Shown here: piece by piece, positions 45,728 through 54,692 of the stretch
How the letters are laid out: every line of letters starts with the position of its first letter
How positions within the stretch are numbered: the first letter of the stretch is position 1
DNA from: Pseudomonas sp. URMO17WK12:I11
GTDB lineage: Bacteria > Pseudomonadota > Gammaproteobacteria > Pseudomonadales > Pseudomonadaceae
Assembly (NCBI RefSeq): GCF_007677725.1
Contig: NZ_VEDF01000017.1
Coordinates: forward strand, 1 to 64,000
Reading direction: 5' to 3'
DNA: 64,000 nt
Made by a program: the position numbers and the translations under genes
Notes under the pieces: generated by a model
What the model saw: only the letters and a program-made list of their open reading frames with translations
Databases searched by the model: none
What the model was told of the DNA's origin: nothing

Positions 45728-46097
45728 CGGCGTGGTGCATCAAGTGCGCCTGGTACAGGCGCTTGAGGTAGCCGCGCCGAGGCACCAACTTGAACGGCCA
45801 GCGCCGGTGCACCAGCCCATCATGGGCGATGAAGTACAGCGCGCCGTAGGCAGTCATGCCGGCGCCTATCCATTGCAGCGGGTAAACACCGGCATTGCCC
45901 AGGGCGATCAACACGATCGCCAACACGGCGAACACCACGGCGAACAGATCGTTTTTCTCGAACCAACCACGGCGTGGCTCATGGTGCGAACGATGCCAGC
46001 CCCAGCCGAAGCCGTGCATGATGTAGCGGTGGGCCAGATAGGCCACGCCTTCCATGGCCGCGAGGGTGACCAGGAAGGTGATAAGACTGGTGATCAC
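45567..46097 (-). CDS. crtZ: Beta-carotene 3-hydroxylase
   Basis: The 176-residue membrane di-iron hydroxylase has all four histidine clusters: HRYIMH (about residues 23-28), HRSHH (35-39), HDGLVH (92-97) and HLMHH (118-122), interspersed with four hydrophobic segments. It converts beta-carotene to zeaxanthin. It is transcribed toward crtB, and the two 3' ends overlap by 161 bases, so antisense interference is possible. Confidence 0.92.
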   Translation of the reverse strand: MITSLITFLVTLAAMEGVAYLAHRYIMHGFGWGWHRSHHEPRRGWFEKNDLFAVVFAVLAIVLIALGNAGVYPLQWIGAGMTAYGALYFIAHDGLVHRRWPFKLVPRRGYLKRLYQAHLMHHAVKGREGCVSFGFLYAQPVAKLRQQLRAQAGAATTAQRAADTDADGASVSATDR

Positions 46098-46206
46098 TGC
46101 AGCGCTCCCTGTTCAGCCATTGCTGCAATGGAGTATGCCGCAAAGCAACAGTTCATTGGCAACGCTTGTGGCATGATCAACGCTCGTTTTCCGCTGGCCT
46201 GTGCCC

Positions 46207-47121
46207 ATGTTGATCGACGAAGAACTGACCCTGAAGAAGCTCGAAACGTTTCTGGCTTTCATGCGCAACGGCAATCTGGGCCGCACCGCCGCGCAGCTGG
46301 CCACCAGCCCGGTGAGCGTGCACCGGGCGATCCATTCATTGGAAAGCGCCCTGCGCTGCCCGTTGTTCAAGCACGAGGGGCGTCAGTTGATCCCACTGGA
46401 GAGCGCCTACGTACTGGAGAAGAAAGCCCGCCAACTGATCCAGGACGCCGAACAGATGGTGCGCCAGACCCGCGAGGCCGCCGGTTTCTATGCCGAGCGC
46501 TTTCGCCTGGGGGCGCTGTACTCGCTGACCGTGAAGACCGTGCCCAAGTTGGTGATGGGCCTGAAGCTGCGGCGCAGCGAGCTGAACATCGACCTGACCC
46601 TGGGCTCGAACGTCGACTTGCTGCAACGCCTGAAAAACCATGAGCTCGAAGCCATGCTGGTGTCGTTGGACGAAAGCGTGGCGGATCCGGCGTGCGCACA
46701 GTTGGCGTTGTTTTCCGACGATATCTTTCTGGCCGTACCCACCGATTCGCCATTTGCCGAGCAGTCTCCAGTCGATCTGGCCGAGCTGGCGGATGCGACC
46801 TTCATTACCCTGACCCAGGGCTTCGCCACTCACCGAGACAGCGCGCGGGTGTTCGAGCAGGCAGGGTTTGCGCCGAAGGTGGCGATGCAGGTGAACGATA
46901 TCTTCACCCTGCTGAGCATGGTCAGTTCAGGCGTGGGCTTCGCCCTGCTACCAGGGCGCATAGCCGCGGTGTACGAAAACCGCATAAAGCTGATCGCGCT
47001 GCAGCCGCGCTACCGGGTGCAGCAGCACATCGGCGTGGTGTTTCTCAAGGCTCGCGAGCGGGAGCCGAACCTGCTGGCGCTGTTGGCCGAATGCCGGATG
47101 TACAGCGCTGCGCTGGATTGA
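46207..47121 (+). CDS. mdcR: LysR-type regulator of malonate catabolism
   Basis: The 304-residue LysR protein has the helix-turn-helix at about residues 8-58 (LKKLETFLAFMRNGNLGRTAAQLATSPVSVHRAIHSLE in parts) and a ligand-binding domain. Its identity as MdcR rests on resemblance and on lying next to the madL/madM and mdc genes, whose promoter it would activate with malonate. ATG 46207 is chosen; GTG 46201 is in frame two codons earlier. Confidence 0.8.
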   Translation: MLIDEELTLKKLETFLAFMRNGNLGRTAAQLATSPVSVHRAIHSLESALRCPLFKHEGRQLIPLESAYVLEKKARQLIQDAEQMVRQTREAAGFYAERFRLGALYSLTVKTVPKLVMGLKLRRSELNIDLTLGSNVDLLQRLKNHELEAMLVSLDESVADPACAQLALFSDDIFLAVPTDSPFAEQSPVDLAELADATFITLTQGFATHRDSARVFEQAGFAPKVAMQVNDIFTLLSMVSSGVGFALLPGRIAAVYENRIKLIALQPRYRVQQHIGVVFLKAREREPNLLALLAECRMYSAALD

Positions 47122-47217
47122 CCGGGTTGCAGGCTTCAACGGCGAAGCTAGCATCCTGGGGCGCTGCGCACCCCTCCCGCGACACCAGGTTCGAGCGTGT
47201 AAGCCGGTGGCGGCTGC

Positions 47218-47991
47218 TCAGGCCACCACCGCACGCATGACGAAGAACAACAGCGATGGCCCCAGCAAGCAACCCAGCGCGGTGTAGAACGCTGCGGTCA
47301 GGCAGCCATAGGGCACCAGCTTCGGATCGGTCGCTGCCAGGCCTCCGGCGACGCCACTGGAAGTGCCCATCAGGCCACCGAAGATGACCGCCGTGCGCGG
47401 GTTGTTCAAGCCGATCAGCGGCGCAACGAATGGCGTCATGATCATTACCAGAATGGCCTTGACCAAGCCCGCCGCGATTGACAGTGCCATGACCTCGGAG
47501 CTGGCGCCAATCGCCGCACCGGTCACCGGGCCGACGATATAGGTCACAGCGCCCGTGCCGATGGTCGTCAGGCTGACGGCATCGGTATAACCGAATGCCA
47601 TGGCCACCCCGACGCCGGCGACGAACGACACGCCAATTCCGAAGAACAACGCCACTACACCTGACACTCCAGCGCGTTTGAGCTCGTCGATATTCACACC
47701 AAACGCCGTAGCGACGATGGCAAAGTCGCGCAGCATGGCGCCACCGAGCAAACCGATGCCCGACAACAGCGGGATGTCCACCAAACCCTTCTGCCCGCCG
47801 GTGACGGCGCCGCCGTAGTAACTCAACACCAAGCCCAGGAAGATCGCGATGGCCGAGCCGTGCAGGCGGCCGTGGGTCAGCTTGGCCGACAGCCAGTAGG
47901 ACAACCACATGGTCACACCGATCACGGCGAACCCGCTCACCAGCCCGTAGCCAGTGATCACTTTCATCATCGATTCATACATGGCGATCAC
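47218..47991 (-). CDS. madM: Malonate transporter subunit MadM
   Basis: The 257-residue protein has about seven or eight hydrophobic segments and the MadM repeats GAVTGGQKGLVDIP, GPVTGAAIGASSEVMAL and FGGLMGTSSGVAGGL. With MadL it forms the sodium-coupled malonate importer. GTG 47991 overlaps the madL stop (GTGA); ATG 47982 is the alternative. Confidence 0.9.
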   Translation of the reverse strand: MIAMYESMMKVITGYGLVSGFAVIGVTMWLSYWLSAKLTHGRLHGSAIAIFLGLVLSYYGGAVTGGQKGLVDIPLLSGIGLLGGAMLRDFAIVATAFGVNIDELKRAGVSGVVALFFGIGVSFVAGVGVAMAFGYTDAVSLTTIGTGAVTYIVGPVTGAAIGASSEVMALSIAAGLVKAILVMIMTPFVAPLIGLNNPRTAVIFGGLMGTSSGVAGGLAATDPKLVPYGCLTAAFYTALGCLLGPSLLFFVMRAVVA

Positions 47992-48389
47992 CGCTGCGGC
48001 GTGGTCAGGGGTTTGTCGGCGGCAGGCTCAGGCTTCTTTTGCCCAAGCCGGTCGAGCAGCGGTACCGCGGCAAAGCTTGCGACAACCGCCAGCGTACCGG
48101 CGAGAATGGCCATCGGCCCGCCGGAAAGCGCACCGAACACATTCTGCTGGGCCGCCATGGCCACCACGATGGGAATGTAGATCGCGCTCCAGAACTCGAC
48201 GCCTTGTTCTGATTTGGCCGTGATCAGGCCGCGCTTGTTGAGGTAGCTGCCGATGAAGATGAGCAGCAGCATGGCGATACCCACACCACCGACATTGGCT
48301 GGAACGCCCAGCAGTTTGCCCAGCAGCTCACCGATGAACAGGCCGATGAGGGTACACAGGGCCAGAAAGGCCACGCCGTAGATAATCAT
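47988..48389 (-). CDS. madL: Malonate transporter subunit MadL
   Basis: The 133-residue membrane protein has four hydrophobic segments, with LLGKLLGVPANVGGVGIAML and WSAIYIPIVVAMAAQQNV typical of MadL. Its stop overlaps the madM start. It lies 63 bases after mdcH, the only real gap in the mdc operon. Confidence 0.9.
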   Translation of the reverse strand: MIIYGVAFLALCTLIGLFIGELLGKLLGVPANVGGVGIAMLLLIFIGSYLNKRGLITAKSEQGVEFWSAIYIPIVVAMAAQQNVFGALSGGPMAILAGTLAVVASFAAVPLLDRLGQKKPEPAADKPLTTPQR

Positions 48390-48452
48390 GGTTGTTGTCC
48401 TCGCGTTGGGTCGAAGTTGCTTGTTGTTGTCCTTCGAAAAACACGGCTCAGC

Positions 48453-49370
48453 TCAGTCTCCGGCCACCTCCTGGCGCAATAGCGCATCGACGCTATCCCA
48501 GCGCGTGGACTCCAATGCCACCACCCTGCCCTGGTCGAACACGGGGCGCGCCAGGCCAGTGAGCACGCTGCCCGGTGGCACTTCCAGCTGCAGGCGCACG
48601 CCACGTTCATAGGCGTTGCGCAACGTAGCACGCCAATCGACCCGCCGCGCCATGTTGCCGGCGAGATCGTCGCGCAGGCGTTGCGGGTCATGGATGGCGC
48701 GCGCCGTGGTGCCGCTCAGGTAGGTAATTTGCGGCCGGCGCATTTCGACATCGGCAAAGGCCGCCGCCAGTCGCCCGGCCGGGCCATCGAGCAAGGCGCA
48801 GTGCGACGGCACGCTCACCGCAAGGCGCCGGCCCGCGCCCTGGCCGCGCAGGCGAAGACGCTGGACGATTTCGGCCATGGCGTCATCGCTGCCCGCGATG
48901 ACGATCTGATTGTCGCTGTTGAGGTTGGCCACATAGACCTGACCGCCGGCCTCGGCGAGCAGCGCCTCAAGGCTGCCCAAGTCCACGCCGCTAAGCGCAG
49001 TCATGCCGTAGCCCTGGGGATAGGCCTGCTGCATCAGCTCGCCGCGCAATGCGACCAGGCGCACTGCATCGGCGAAGTGCAGTGAGCCGGCGCTGACGGC
49101 TGCCGGGTAGGCGCCGATGGACAGACCGGCGACATAGTCTGGCGCCGGGCTACGCCGGCGCAGCCAGCGCGCCCAGGCGACCCCAGCCAGCAACAGACAC
49201 AGTTGCACCGCGCGGGTCGATTGCAAGGCTTGCGCGCTGTCGAGTGTCTGCACAGCTTCACCCAGGGTGTCGCTGGCTTCTTCGAGCACCTCTGCGCTGC
49301 CTTCTGGCAGGCATTGCAGCATGCCGGCCTGCTGGGCGCCTTGGCCCGGAAACACCATCAGGCTACTCAC
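48453..49370 (-). CDS. mdcH: Malonate decarboxylase acyltransferase subunit (epsilon)
   Basis: The 305-residue malonyl-CoA:ACP transacylase-like protein has MVFPGQGAQQAGML at the start, the nucleophile motif GLSIGAYPA (Ser in GxSxG) and the VPSHCALLDGPA block with the catalytic His. It transfers malonyl groups to the acetylated carrier MdcC at start-up. GTG 49370 overlaps mdcG by four bases and is preferred to the long frame from 49742 that crosses mdcG. Confidence 0.88.
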   Translation of the reverse strand: MSSLMVFPGQGAQQAGMLQCLPEGSAEVLEEASDTLGEAVQTLDSAQALQSTRAVQLCLLLAGVAWARWLRRRSPAPDYVAGLSIGAYPAAVSAGSLHFADAVRLVALRGELMQQAYPQGYGMTALSGVDLGSLEALLAEAGGQVYVANLNSDNQIVIAGSDDAMAEIVQRLRLRGQGAGRRLAVSVPSHCALLDGPAGRLAAAFADVEMRRPQITYLSGTTARAIHDPQRLRDDLAGNMARRVDWRATLRNAYERGVRLQLEVPPGSVLTGLARPVFDQGRVVALESTRWDSVDALLRQEVAGD

Positions 49371-49981
49371 GCTGCCTGCTCCAGCGCCTGCCAAGGATCG
49401 GCCACCAGGCACGCGCCCCGCGCGGACTTGAGCAGCACCCGCGGCGCCGTGCCCGCCCAGTCGCGCAGGGCGACTGCGCCGTTGGGGGTTTCCAGCTGCG
49501 CGTCGATCCGGCAGCACGTTTGCTCGAGACTTGCCAGCAGCCCACGCGCCGCAGCGCGCTCCAGCGCCTGCGGCATGCGCAGGACGAGGTCCAGGTCGCT
49601 GCCGGCATGCAATACTTCGCAGCCTGTGGCCAGTTGATAACCTGCCCCGCCAGTTGGCCCCCAGGCCAGCAGGCGCGCATCGAGCAGGTGGGTGATCGCT
49701 GCCAGCGCCTGCAATGCCGGCCAGTCGCTGGGCCCGTGCCAACGCAGGTCCTCAGGGCTGAGGCGCCGCGTGATGGCCGCCAGTGGCATCAACACGCCCA
49801 GGCGCTGGTCGCGGCCGTGGCCGCGCAGTCCTACCGCCACCCAGCCTTCCGCGCACGAGGCGCGGCGCACTACCACCGGCGCGCCGGCAGCCAGCACCTG
49901 CCGCGCCCAATCCGGCGCATCGCTTGGCAGGTCGCGTGGCGCTAAGCCCCAGAGCAGGTCGTGCGGCTGCGGCAGGCTCAT
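49367..49981 (-). CDS. mdcG: Phosphoribosyl-dephospho-CoA transferase
   Basis: The 204-residue protein starts SLPQPHDLLWG and has the GSDLDLVLR nucleotidyltransferase motif (two Asp for metal). It attaches the 2'-(5''-triphosphoribosyl)-3'-dephospho-CoA group made by MdcB onto the serine of MdcC. It follows mdcE with one base between stop and start region and overlaps mdcH. Confidence 0.87.
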   Translation of the reverse strand: MSLPQPHDLLWGLAPRDLPSDAPDWARQVLAAGAPVVVRRASCAEGWVAVGLRGHGRDQRLGVLMPLAAITRRLSPEDLRWHGPSDWPALQALAAITHLLDARLLAWGPTGGAGYQLATGCEVLHAGSDLDLVLRMPQALERAAARGLLASLEQTCCRIDAQLETPNGAVALRDWAGTAPRVLLKSARGACLVADPWQALEQAA

Positions 49982-49982
49982 C

Positions 49983-50774
49983 TCACGCCTCCTGCCATTG
50001 GCTGCGCAGGCGCGCGCGCACGTCGCGTGAGGCGCTGCGATGCTCGCCGCCCAGGCGTGAGCGCAGGTCGCGACAATCGCCGATATCCCGTAATGCAGCA
50101 GCCAGGCAGTCGCGCACCTGCGCCACGTCGGCATCACTCGGCGCATCGGCGTCGGTCACCTGTTGCCGCCGCCACAGCAGGCCCAGCGAGGCGTAACTGG
50201 CCAGGTCATAGGCCATCGGCGGCACCTCGGCGGCCAAAGCCTCCAGCTGCTCGACGCTGCGCAGGGTGATACGCGCGGCCGCCGCCTTGCCCATGGCATG
50301 CACCAGCACCCCGCTGTCGTCCAGGGCGATCAAGCGTTGAGCCTGATAGCCGTGGGCAAGAAACGCACCTGACATCGCCTTGCCGACCAGCAAGCCAATC
50401 ACTGCATGCCCGGCCAGGCGCGCCTGGGCATAGGCCTGCACGGCGCCGGCCAGCGCCTGGTGAATGCCCAACGCCTCCTCGCGGCGGCCGTAGGCCTGGC
50501 TGGGTACGTCAATGACCGCGACGATAGCGCGCTTCTCGCCGTCGCGGTCCTGCGCGACGGCTTCGCCCACCGCCTTGGCCAGGCCCCAGCCTTCGAGCAG
50601 CCCGACTTCGCCGGCGCGAGCGCGTGGGAAGGAGTTGTGCGGGTCAGGCACCACGGCGATGAAGCGTGTCGGGCGGTTGTCCAGCTCGCCGTCGACCACC
50701 TGCAGCGAGGCCGGGTAGCCTGGCAACAGTCGAGCGCCAGCCAAGGCGGCCAGCCAGGTAGGGGCACGGTTCAT
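49983..50774 (-). CDS. mdcE: Malonate decarboxylase gamma subunit
   Basis: The 263-residue carboxyltransferase-type subunit has VAVIDVPSQAYGRREEALGIHQALAGAV (in parts) and GLLVGKAMSGAFLAHGYQA, with the crotonase-like fold. It pairs with MdcD to decarboxylate malonyl-S-carrier to acetyl-S-carrier. It overlaps mdcD by four bases. Confidence 0.9.
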   Translation of the reverse strand: MNRAPTWLAALAGARLLPGYPASLQVVDGELDNRPTRFIAVVPDPHNSFPRARAGEVGLLEGWGLAKAVGEAVAQDRDGEKRAIVAVIDVPSQAYGRREEALGIHQALAGAVQAYAQARLAGHAVIGLLVGKAMSGAFLAHGYQAQRLIALDDSGVLVHAMGKAAAARITLRSVEQLEALAAEVPPMAYDLASYASLGLLWRRQQVTDADAPSDADVAQVRDCLAAALRDIGDCRDLRSRLGGEHRSASRDVRARLRSQWQEA

Positions 50775-51619
50775 GGGGCATCTCCTTGGTACAGGGTACG
50801 CACGGCAGCGGCGTCCAGCTGGGGCACATCGGCGCCCAGGCCGGCCAGGCGCTCGAGCTGGGCGGTATAGCGGCTGGCACGCTCCGCCGAAGGCGCGTTC
50901 ACCAGCCCCAGCAGGTGCTGTCGGATAGCGTCGACGTCATCAGCGGCGTAAGCATCGGCCAAGCCACTGGCGTGGCGCTGCTCGCCACCGGTGAGGCTCC
51001 AGATCAGCGGCCGGTCCTTGGCGTCGTATTCGCCGATGCCGGCCTCCTGTTCAATGACCTGCGGGCCATTGAGGCCCAGTCGTGCCTCGCGGGTCACCAG
51101 CAGATGACTGCACAGCCCAGCGGCAATCGACATACCGCCGAAGCAGCCTACCGACCCGGCGATCAGCCCGATCACCGGCTGATACTGGCGCAGCTCGACG
51201 ATTGCAGCCTGAATCTCAGCGATGGCGGCAAGCCCGAGGTTGGCCTCCTGCAGGCGCACCCCGCCCGTCTCGAGCAGCAGCACGGCGCAGGTCGGGATAC
51301 CGTTGCGGTTGTCTTCGATGGCCAGTTCAAGCGCGCCGGCAATCTTGGCGCCACCGACCTCGCCCATGCTGCCGCCCTGAAAACCGCCTTCGATGGCGGC
51401 GACCACGGCGCTGCGCCCGTCCAGCGTGCCTTTGCCAATGACCACGCCATCGTCGGCCTGGGGCACGATGCCCTGGCGCGCCAGCCACGGCGACATGAGC
51501 CGGTCGAACGGGCCGAGCAGCTCGCGGAAACTGCCGGCGTCGAGCAAGGCGCGCGCACGCTGGCGGGCGCCCAATTCGACGAAGCTGCGGCTTTGCAGCA
51601 AGCGCCTGGTGTCAGTCAT
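50771..51619 (-). CDS. mdcD: Malonate decarboxylase beta subunit
   Basis: The 282-residue subunit resembles the biotin-independent carboxyltransferase half, with IEGGFQGGSMGEVGGAKI, LLLETGGVRLQEANLGL and GSVGCFGGMSIAAGL (oxyanion loops). Together with MdcE it forms the decarboxylase. Overlaps with mdcC and mdcE show translational coupling. Confidence 0.9.
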   Translation of the reverse strand: MTDTRRLLQSRSFVELGARQRARALLDAGSFRELLGPFDRLMSPWLARQGIVPQADDGVVIGKGTLDGRSAVVAAIEGGFQGGSMGEVGGAKIAGALELAIEDNRNGIPTCAVLLLETGGVRLQEANLGLAAIAEIQAAIVELRQYQPVIGLIAGSVGCFGGMSIAAGLCSHLLVTREARLGLNGPQVIEQEAGIGEYDAKDRPLIWSLTGGEQRHASGLADAYAADDVDAIRQHLLGLVNAPSAERASRYTAQLERLAGLGADVPQLDAAAVRTLYQGDAP

Positions 51620-51911
51620 GGCCGATCTCCTCCAAGCCTTGTTCCAGGCGCAGGCGCACCACCCCCGGGGTGGCGCCGAAGTCGTGGATATCGATGTTCA
51701 GCGCCGCCACTGCGCGGCCCTCGAACAAGCGCTGAAACAGCTGGGCCCAGCGCGCACTGCTGCCGTTGACCGACGTGACCACCTGAATCTGCAGATGGCC
51801 GGCGGTGCCCGGCTCGATCAGCACCTCCAGATCGCCCGAGCTGACGCAGCCGACCAAGGTACAACCACGGCCAGGTTCGGCGGCAGGGAATTGAAAGTTC
51901 AGGGTTTCCAT
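51612..51911 (-). CDS. mdcC: Malonate decarboxylase acyl-carrier subunit (delta)
   Basis: The 99-residue carrier contains VGCVSSGDLEVLIEPG. Ser25 in this motif is the expected attachment point of the phosphoribosyl-dephospho-CoA group that carries acetyl and malonyl. Length and position between mdcB and mdcD match the family. Confidence 0.9.
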   Translation of the reverse strand: METLNFQFPAAEPGRGCTLVGCVSSGDLEVLIEPGTAGHLQIQVVTSVNGSSARWAQLFQRLFEGRAVAALNIDIHDFGATPGVVRLRLEQGLEEIGHD

Positions 51912-51912
51912 G

Positions 51913-52755
51913 TCACAGGCTCCCGGCTTTGTCGAGGAACAGGCAAGCCGCCAGTAGATCGGCGGCGCCGCCCGGTGAGACGTTCAGTTGCAGCAGCAGC
52001 ATGTCCAACCGGCGCAGTTGGCGCCGCCCGCCGAGCGTGGCACTGCCGCCTTCGGCCAGCACCGCCCTGGCGCCGGCCTGCAGGCTTTGCAGCGCCTGCG
52101 GCCCGGCGCGCCAGAGCACGCAGGTATCACTGAGCCCAGCCATGATCGCCAACAACGCATCCAGGCGCGCCTGGCGCTCGCTGGCGCCCTGCTCGCGGCT
52201 GCGCTGCAGTTGCGTCAGGCCATGCTCGCGTACGGCCGGGAAACCCAGCTGGGCCTGCTCGCGCGCGCCGCTGGCGCCGTAGCGGTCACGCACCTGCGCG
52301 CCGTGACTCGCCAGACATGGCGCGGCCGGGTCATCGATCAGTGCCAAACGCCCGGCGCGGGCGGTAACCGTGGAAGGGTCTGCCTGCGGGTCGAGCGCCT
52401 GGGTGGCCAGCAACAGTCCAAGCGCCCAGATTGCGCCACGGTGGGTGTTGACCCCGCCGGTGGTGGCCAGCATGGTGGCCTCCGCCTCACGGCCCAGTTG
52501 CCCAAGCTCGGCGCGCAGCGGCTGGCCGATCACGCCATGGCGCTGGGCCGCCTGCGCCATCTGGCGAAAGCTCGGCCACAAGGCCAAGGCCGAAGCGTGC
52601 ATCAGCGCCAGGCTCATGTCGCCATGGGCGCCGCTGCTGCGGCGGTCGACCAGACCGGGCTTGGGCGACAGGTCGGCCTCGTCGATCAGCGCGGCGACGG
52701 CCAGGTCGGCCAGGGACTCAGGTAGTGAGGTCGGGGACAGCAGATGGGCATTCAT
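51913..52755 (-). CDS. mdcB: Triphosphoribosyl-dephospho-CoA synthase
   Basis: The 280-residue CitG-family enzyme has EADLSPKPGLVDRRSSGAHGDM, TGGVNTHRGAIWALGLL and SDTCVLWRAG. It makes the prosthetic-group precursor from dephospho-CoA and ATP. ATG 52755 shares one base with the mdcA stop (TGATG); GTG 52758 is the alternative. Confidence 0.9.
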   Translation of the reverse strand: MNAHLLSPTSLPESLADLAVAALIDEADLSPKPGLVDRRSSGAHGDMSLALMHASALALWPSFRQMAQAAQRHGVIGQPLRAELGQLGREAEATMLATTGGVNTHRGAIWALGLLLATQALDPQADPSTVTARAGRLALIDDPAAPCLASHGAQVRDRYGASGAREQAQLGFPAVREHGLTQLQRSREQGASERQARLDALLAIMAGLSDTCVLWRAGPQALQSLQAGARAVLAEGGSATLGGRRQLRRLDMLLLQLNVSPGGAADLLAACLFLDKAGSL

Positions 52756-54416
52756 CACCAGCTCCTGAAGCGTGCAGGCGGGTTGTACAGGCCACCGGAC
52801 CAGTCGACCAGGTCAGCGATGCTGCGCGCAGCCAGCAATTCGCGACTGGCGTCGGTGCGGCGAATGCCGAGGTCTTCCGGGAGTGCCACCAGCCCTTGCT
52901 GGCGCAGGCGTTGGGTGTCCCTGGGGTCATGGCGCAGACCGATGGCCGTGACTCCAGCAACCGCCGCGATCATCTGCTGGCGTTCTTCCAGGCTGCGGGC
53001 CTTGTACAGGTAGGCGATGCCCTCTTCGGTGAGCAGGTGGGTGACATCGTCGCCGTAGATCATCACCGGGGCCAATGGCATGCCGGTCTTTTTCGCCACC
53101 TCCACCGCATCGAGGGTTTCGACGAAGGTTGGCTTGCCGCCTTCCTGGAAGGTTTCGACCATCTGTACCACCAGCTTGCGGCCACGTTCGAGCAGCGTGT
53201 CAGGGACCGTCATGTCCAGCCAGGCCGGCGTCGTATGGCGACGCCCACGGGGGTCGTGGCCCATGTTCGGCGCTCCGCCGAAGCCGGCCAGGCGACCACG
53301 GGTCACGGTCGAGGAATGGCCGTCACCGTCGACCTGCAAGGTGGCGCCGATGAACAGATCCACCGCGTATTGCCCGGCCAATTGGCACATCATGCGGTTC
53401 GAGCGCAGCGAACCGTCGCGGCCGGTGAAGAATACGTCGGGCCGCTGGGCGATGTAGTCCTCCATGCCCAACTCAGTGCCGAAGCAGTGCACGCTCTGCA
53501 CCCATCCGGTTTCGATGGCGGGGATCAACGTCGGGTGCGGGTTGAGGGTCCAGTTGCGGCAAATCTTGCCTTTGAGGCCCAGCGACTCGCCGTAGGTGGG
53601 CAGGATCAACTCGATGGCGGCGGTGTTGAAGCCAATGCCATGGTTCAACGACTGCACCTGGTGTTTTTCATAGATGCCGCGAATCGCCATCATCGCCATC
53701 AGCACATGCACCGGCTTGATATGGCGCGGATCGCGGGTGAACAGCGGTTCGATGTAAAACGGCTTGTCCGCCACCACCACGAAATCCACCCAGGACGCGG
53801 GAATATCCACTCGCGGCAGGTCATCCACGCGCTCAACCAACTGGTTCACCTGGGCGATCACCAGGCCGTCGCTGAAGGCCGCGGGCTCGACCAGCGCCGG
53901 GGTGTCTTCGGTGCTGGGGCCGGTGTACAGGTTGCCCTCGCGATCGGCCATGAAGCCTGCCACCAGGGTGACATTGGGAATCAGATCGACCAGCAGCCGC
54001 GAGTACAGCTCGATATAGGTGTGGATCGCACCAACCTCGAGCAGGCCGTCTTCGAGCAATTGGCCGATGCGAAGGCTCTGCGGGCCGGCGAACGAAAAAT
54101 CGAGTTTGCGCGCGATGCCGCGCTCGAACAGGTCCAGGTGCTCGGCACGGCTGACACTGGGCATGATCATGTGCAGGTCGTGCAGCCTTGCGGGATCGGC
54201 CTTGGCCAGGGCGCGGGAGAGAAAATCGGCCTGCTTCTGGTTATTACCCTCGAGCACCACGCGGTCGCCAGGCGCAATGAGCAATTCCAGCGCTTCAACG
54301 ATACGTTCCGTGGGCAGCACCACACCCTCGGCCAGATGCCGAACACGCTCCAGGCGGCGCTGCTTTTCGGCGCGGCGCCTGGACCACTGCGGCGGTGGAT
54401 GCTTGGTTATGGTCAT
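52755..54416 (-). CDS. mdcA: Malonate decarboxylase alpha subunit (acetyl-S-ACP:malonate ACP transferase)
   Basis: The 553-residue subunit has the CoA-transferase-like motifs EGNNQKQADFL, GNLYTGPSTEDTP and GIGFNTAAIELILPTYGESL. It swaps acetyl for malonyl on MdcC, releasing acetate, the first step of each catalytic turn. It is the first gene of the mdcABCDEGH-madLM operon. ATG 54416 fits the family length; the frame from 54488 adds an unsupported leader. Confidence 0.92.
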   Translation of the reverse strand: MTITKHPPPQWSRRRAEKQRRLERVRHLAEGVVLPTERIVEALELLIAPGDRVVLEGNNQKQADFLSRALAKADPARLHDLHMIMPSVSRAEHLDLFERGIARKLDFSFAGPQSLRIGQLLEDGLLEVGAIHTYIELYSRLLVDLIPNVTLVAGFMADREGNLYTGPSTEDTPALVEPAAFSDGLVIAQVNQLVERVDDLPRVDIPASWVDFVVVADKPFYIEPLFTRDPRHIKPVHVLMAMMAIRGIYEKHQVQSLNHGIGFNTAAIELILPTYGESLGLKGKICRNWTLNPHPTLIPAIETGWVQSVHCFGTELGMEDYIAQRPDVFFTGRDGSLRSNRMMCQLAGQYAVDLFIGATLQVDGDGHSSTVTRGRLAGFGGAPNMGHDPRGRRHTTPAWLDMTVPDTLLERGRKLVVQMVETFQEGGKPTFVETLDAVEVAKKTGMPLAPVMIYGDDVTHLLTEEGIAYLYKARSLEERQQMIAAVAGVTAIGLRHDPRDTQRLRQQGLVALPEDLGIRRTDASRELLAARSIADLVDWSGGLYNPPARFRSW

Positions 54417-54692
54417 TGTTGACTCCACGGGTTCGCTGTCGTGCTGGCACAGTAGGCGCAGCGCTGCAGGTGGATCAATCAAGCTCATGGGCTGATCGTT
54501 ACGCTCAGGTTAACGAACGGCCGCGCTGGAGCCGTGATACTCGAGCCTGGTTGCCAGCGGCCAAGCAAAAACGCACGATGCCGCTGCACATATGTCGATT
54601 GTGCACGGCAAATTCGCATGCCAGGATCTCGCTATCCTCCCGTGCACGCCCGACTTCATGTGGAAAATCAATAACAAAGCAAGGAGATCGCG

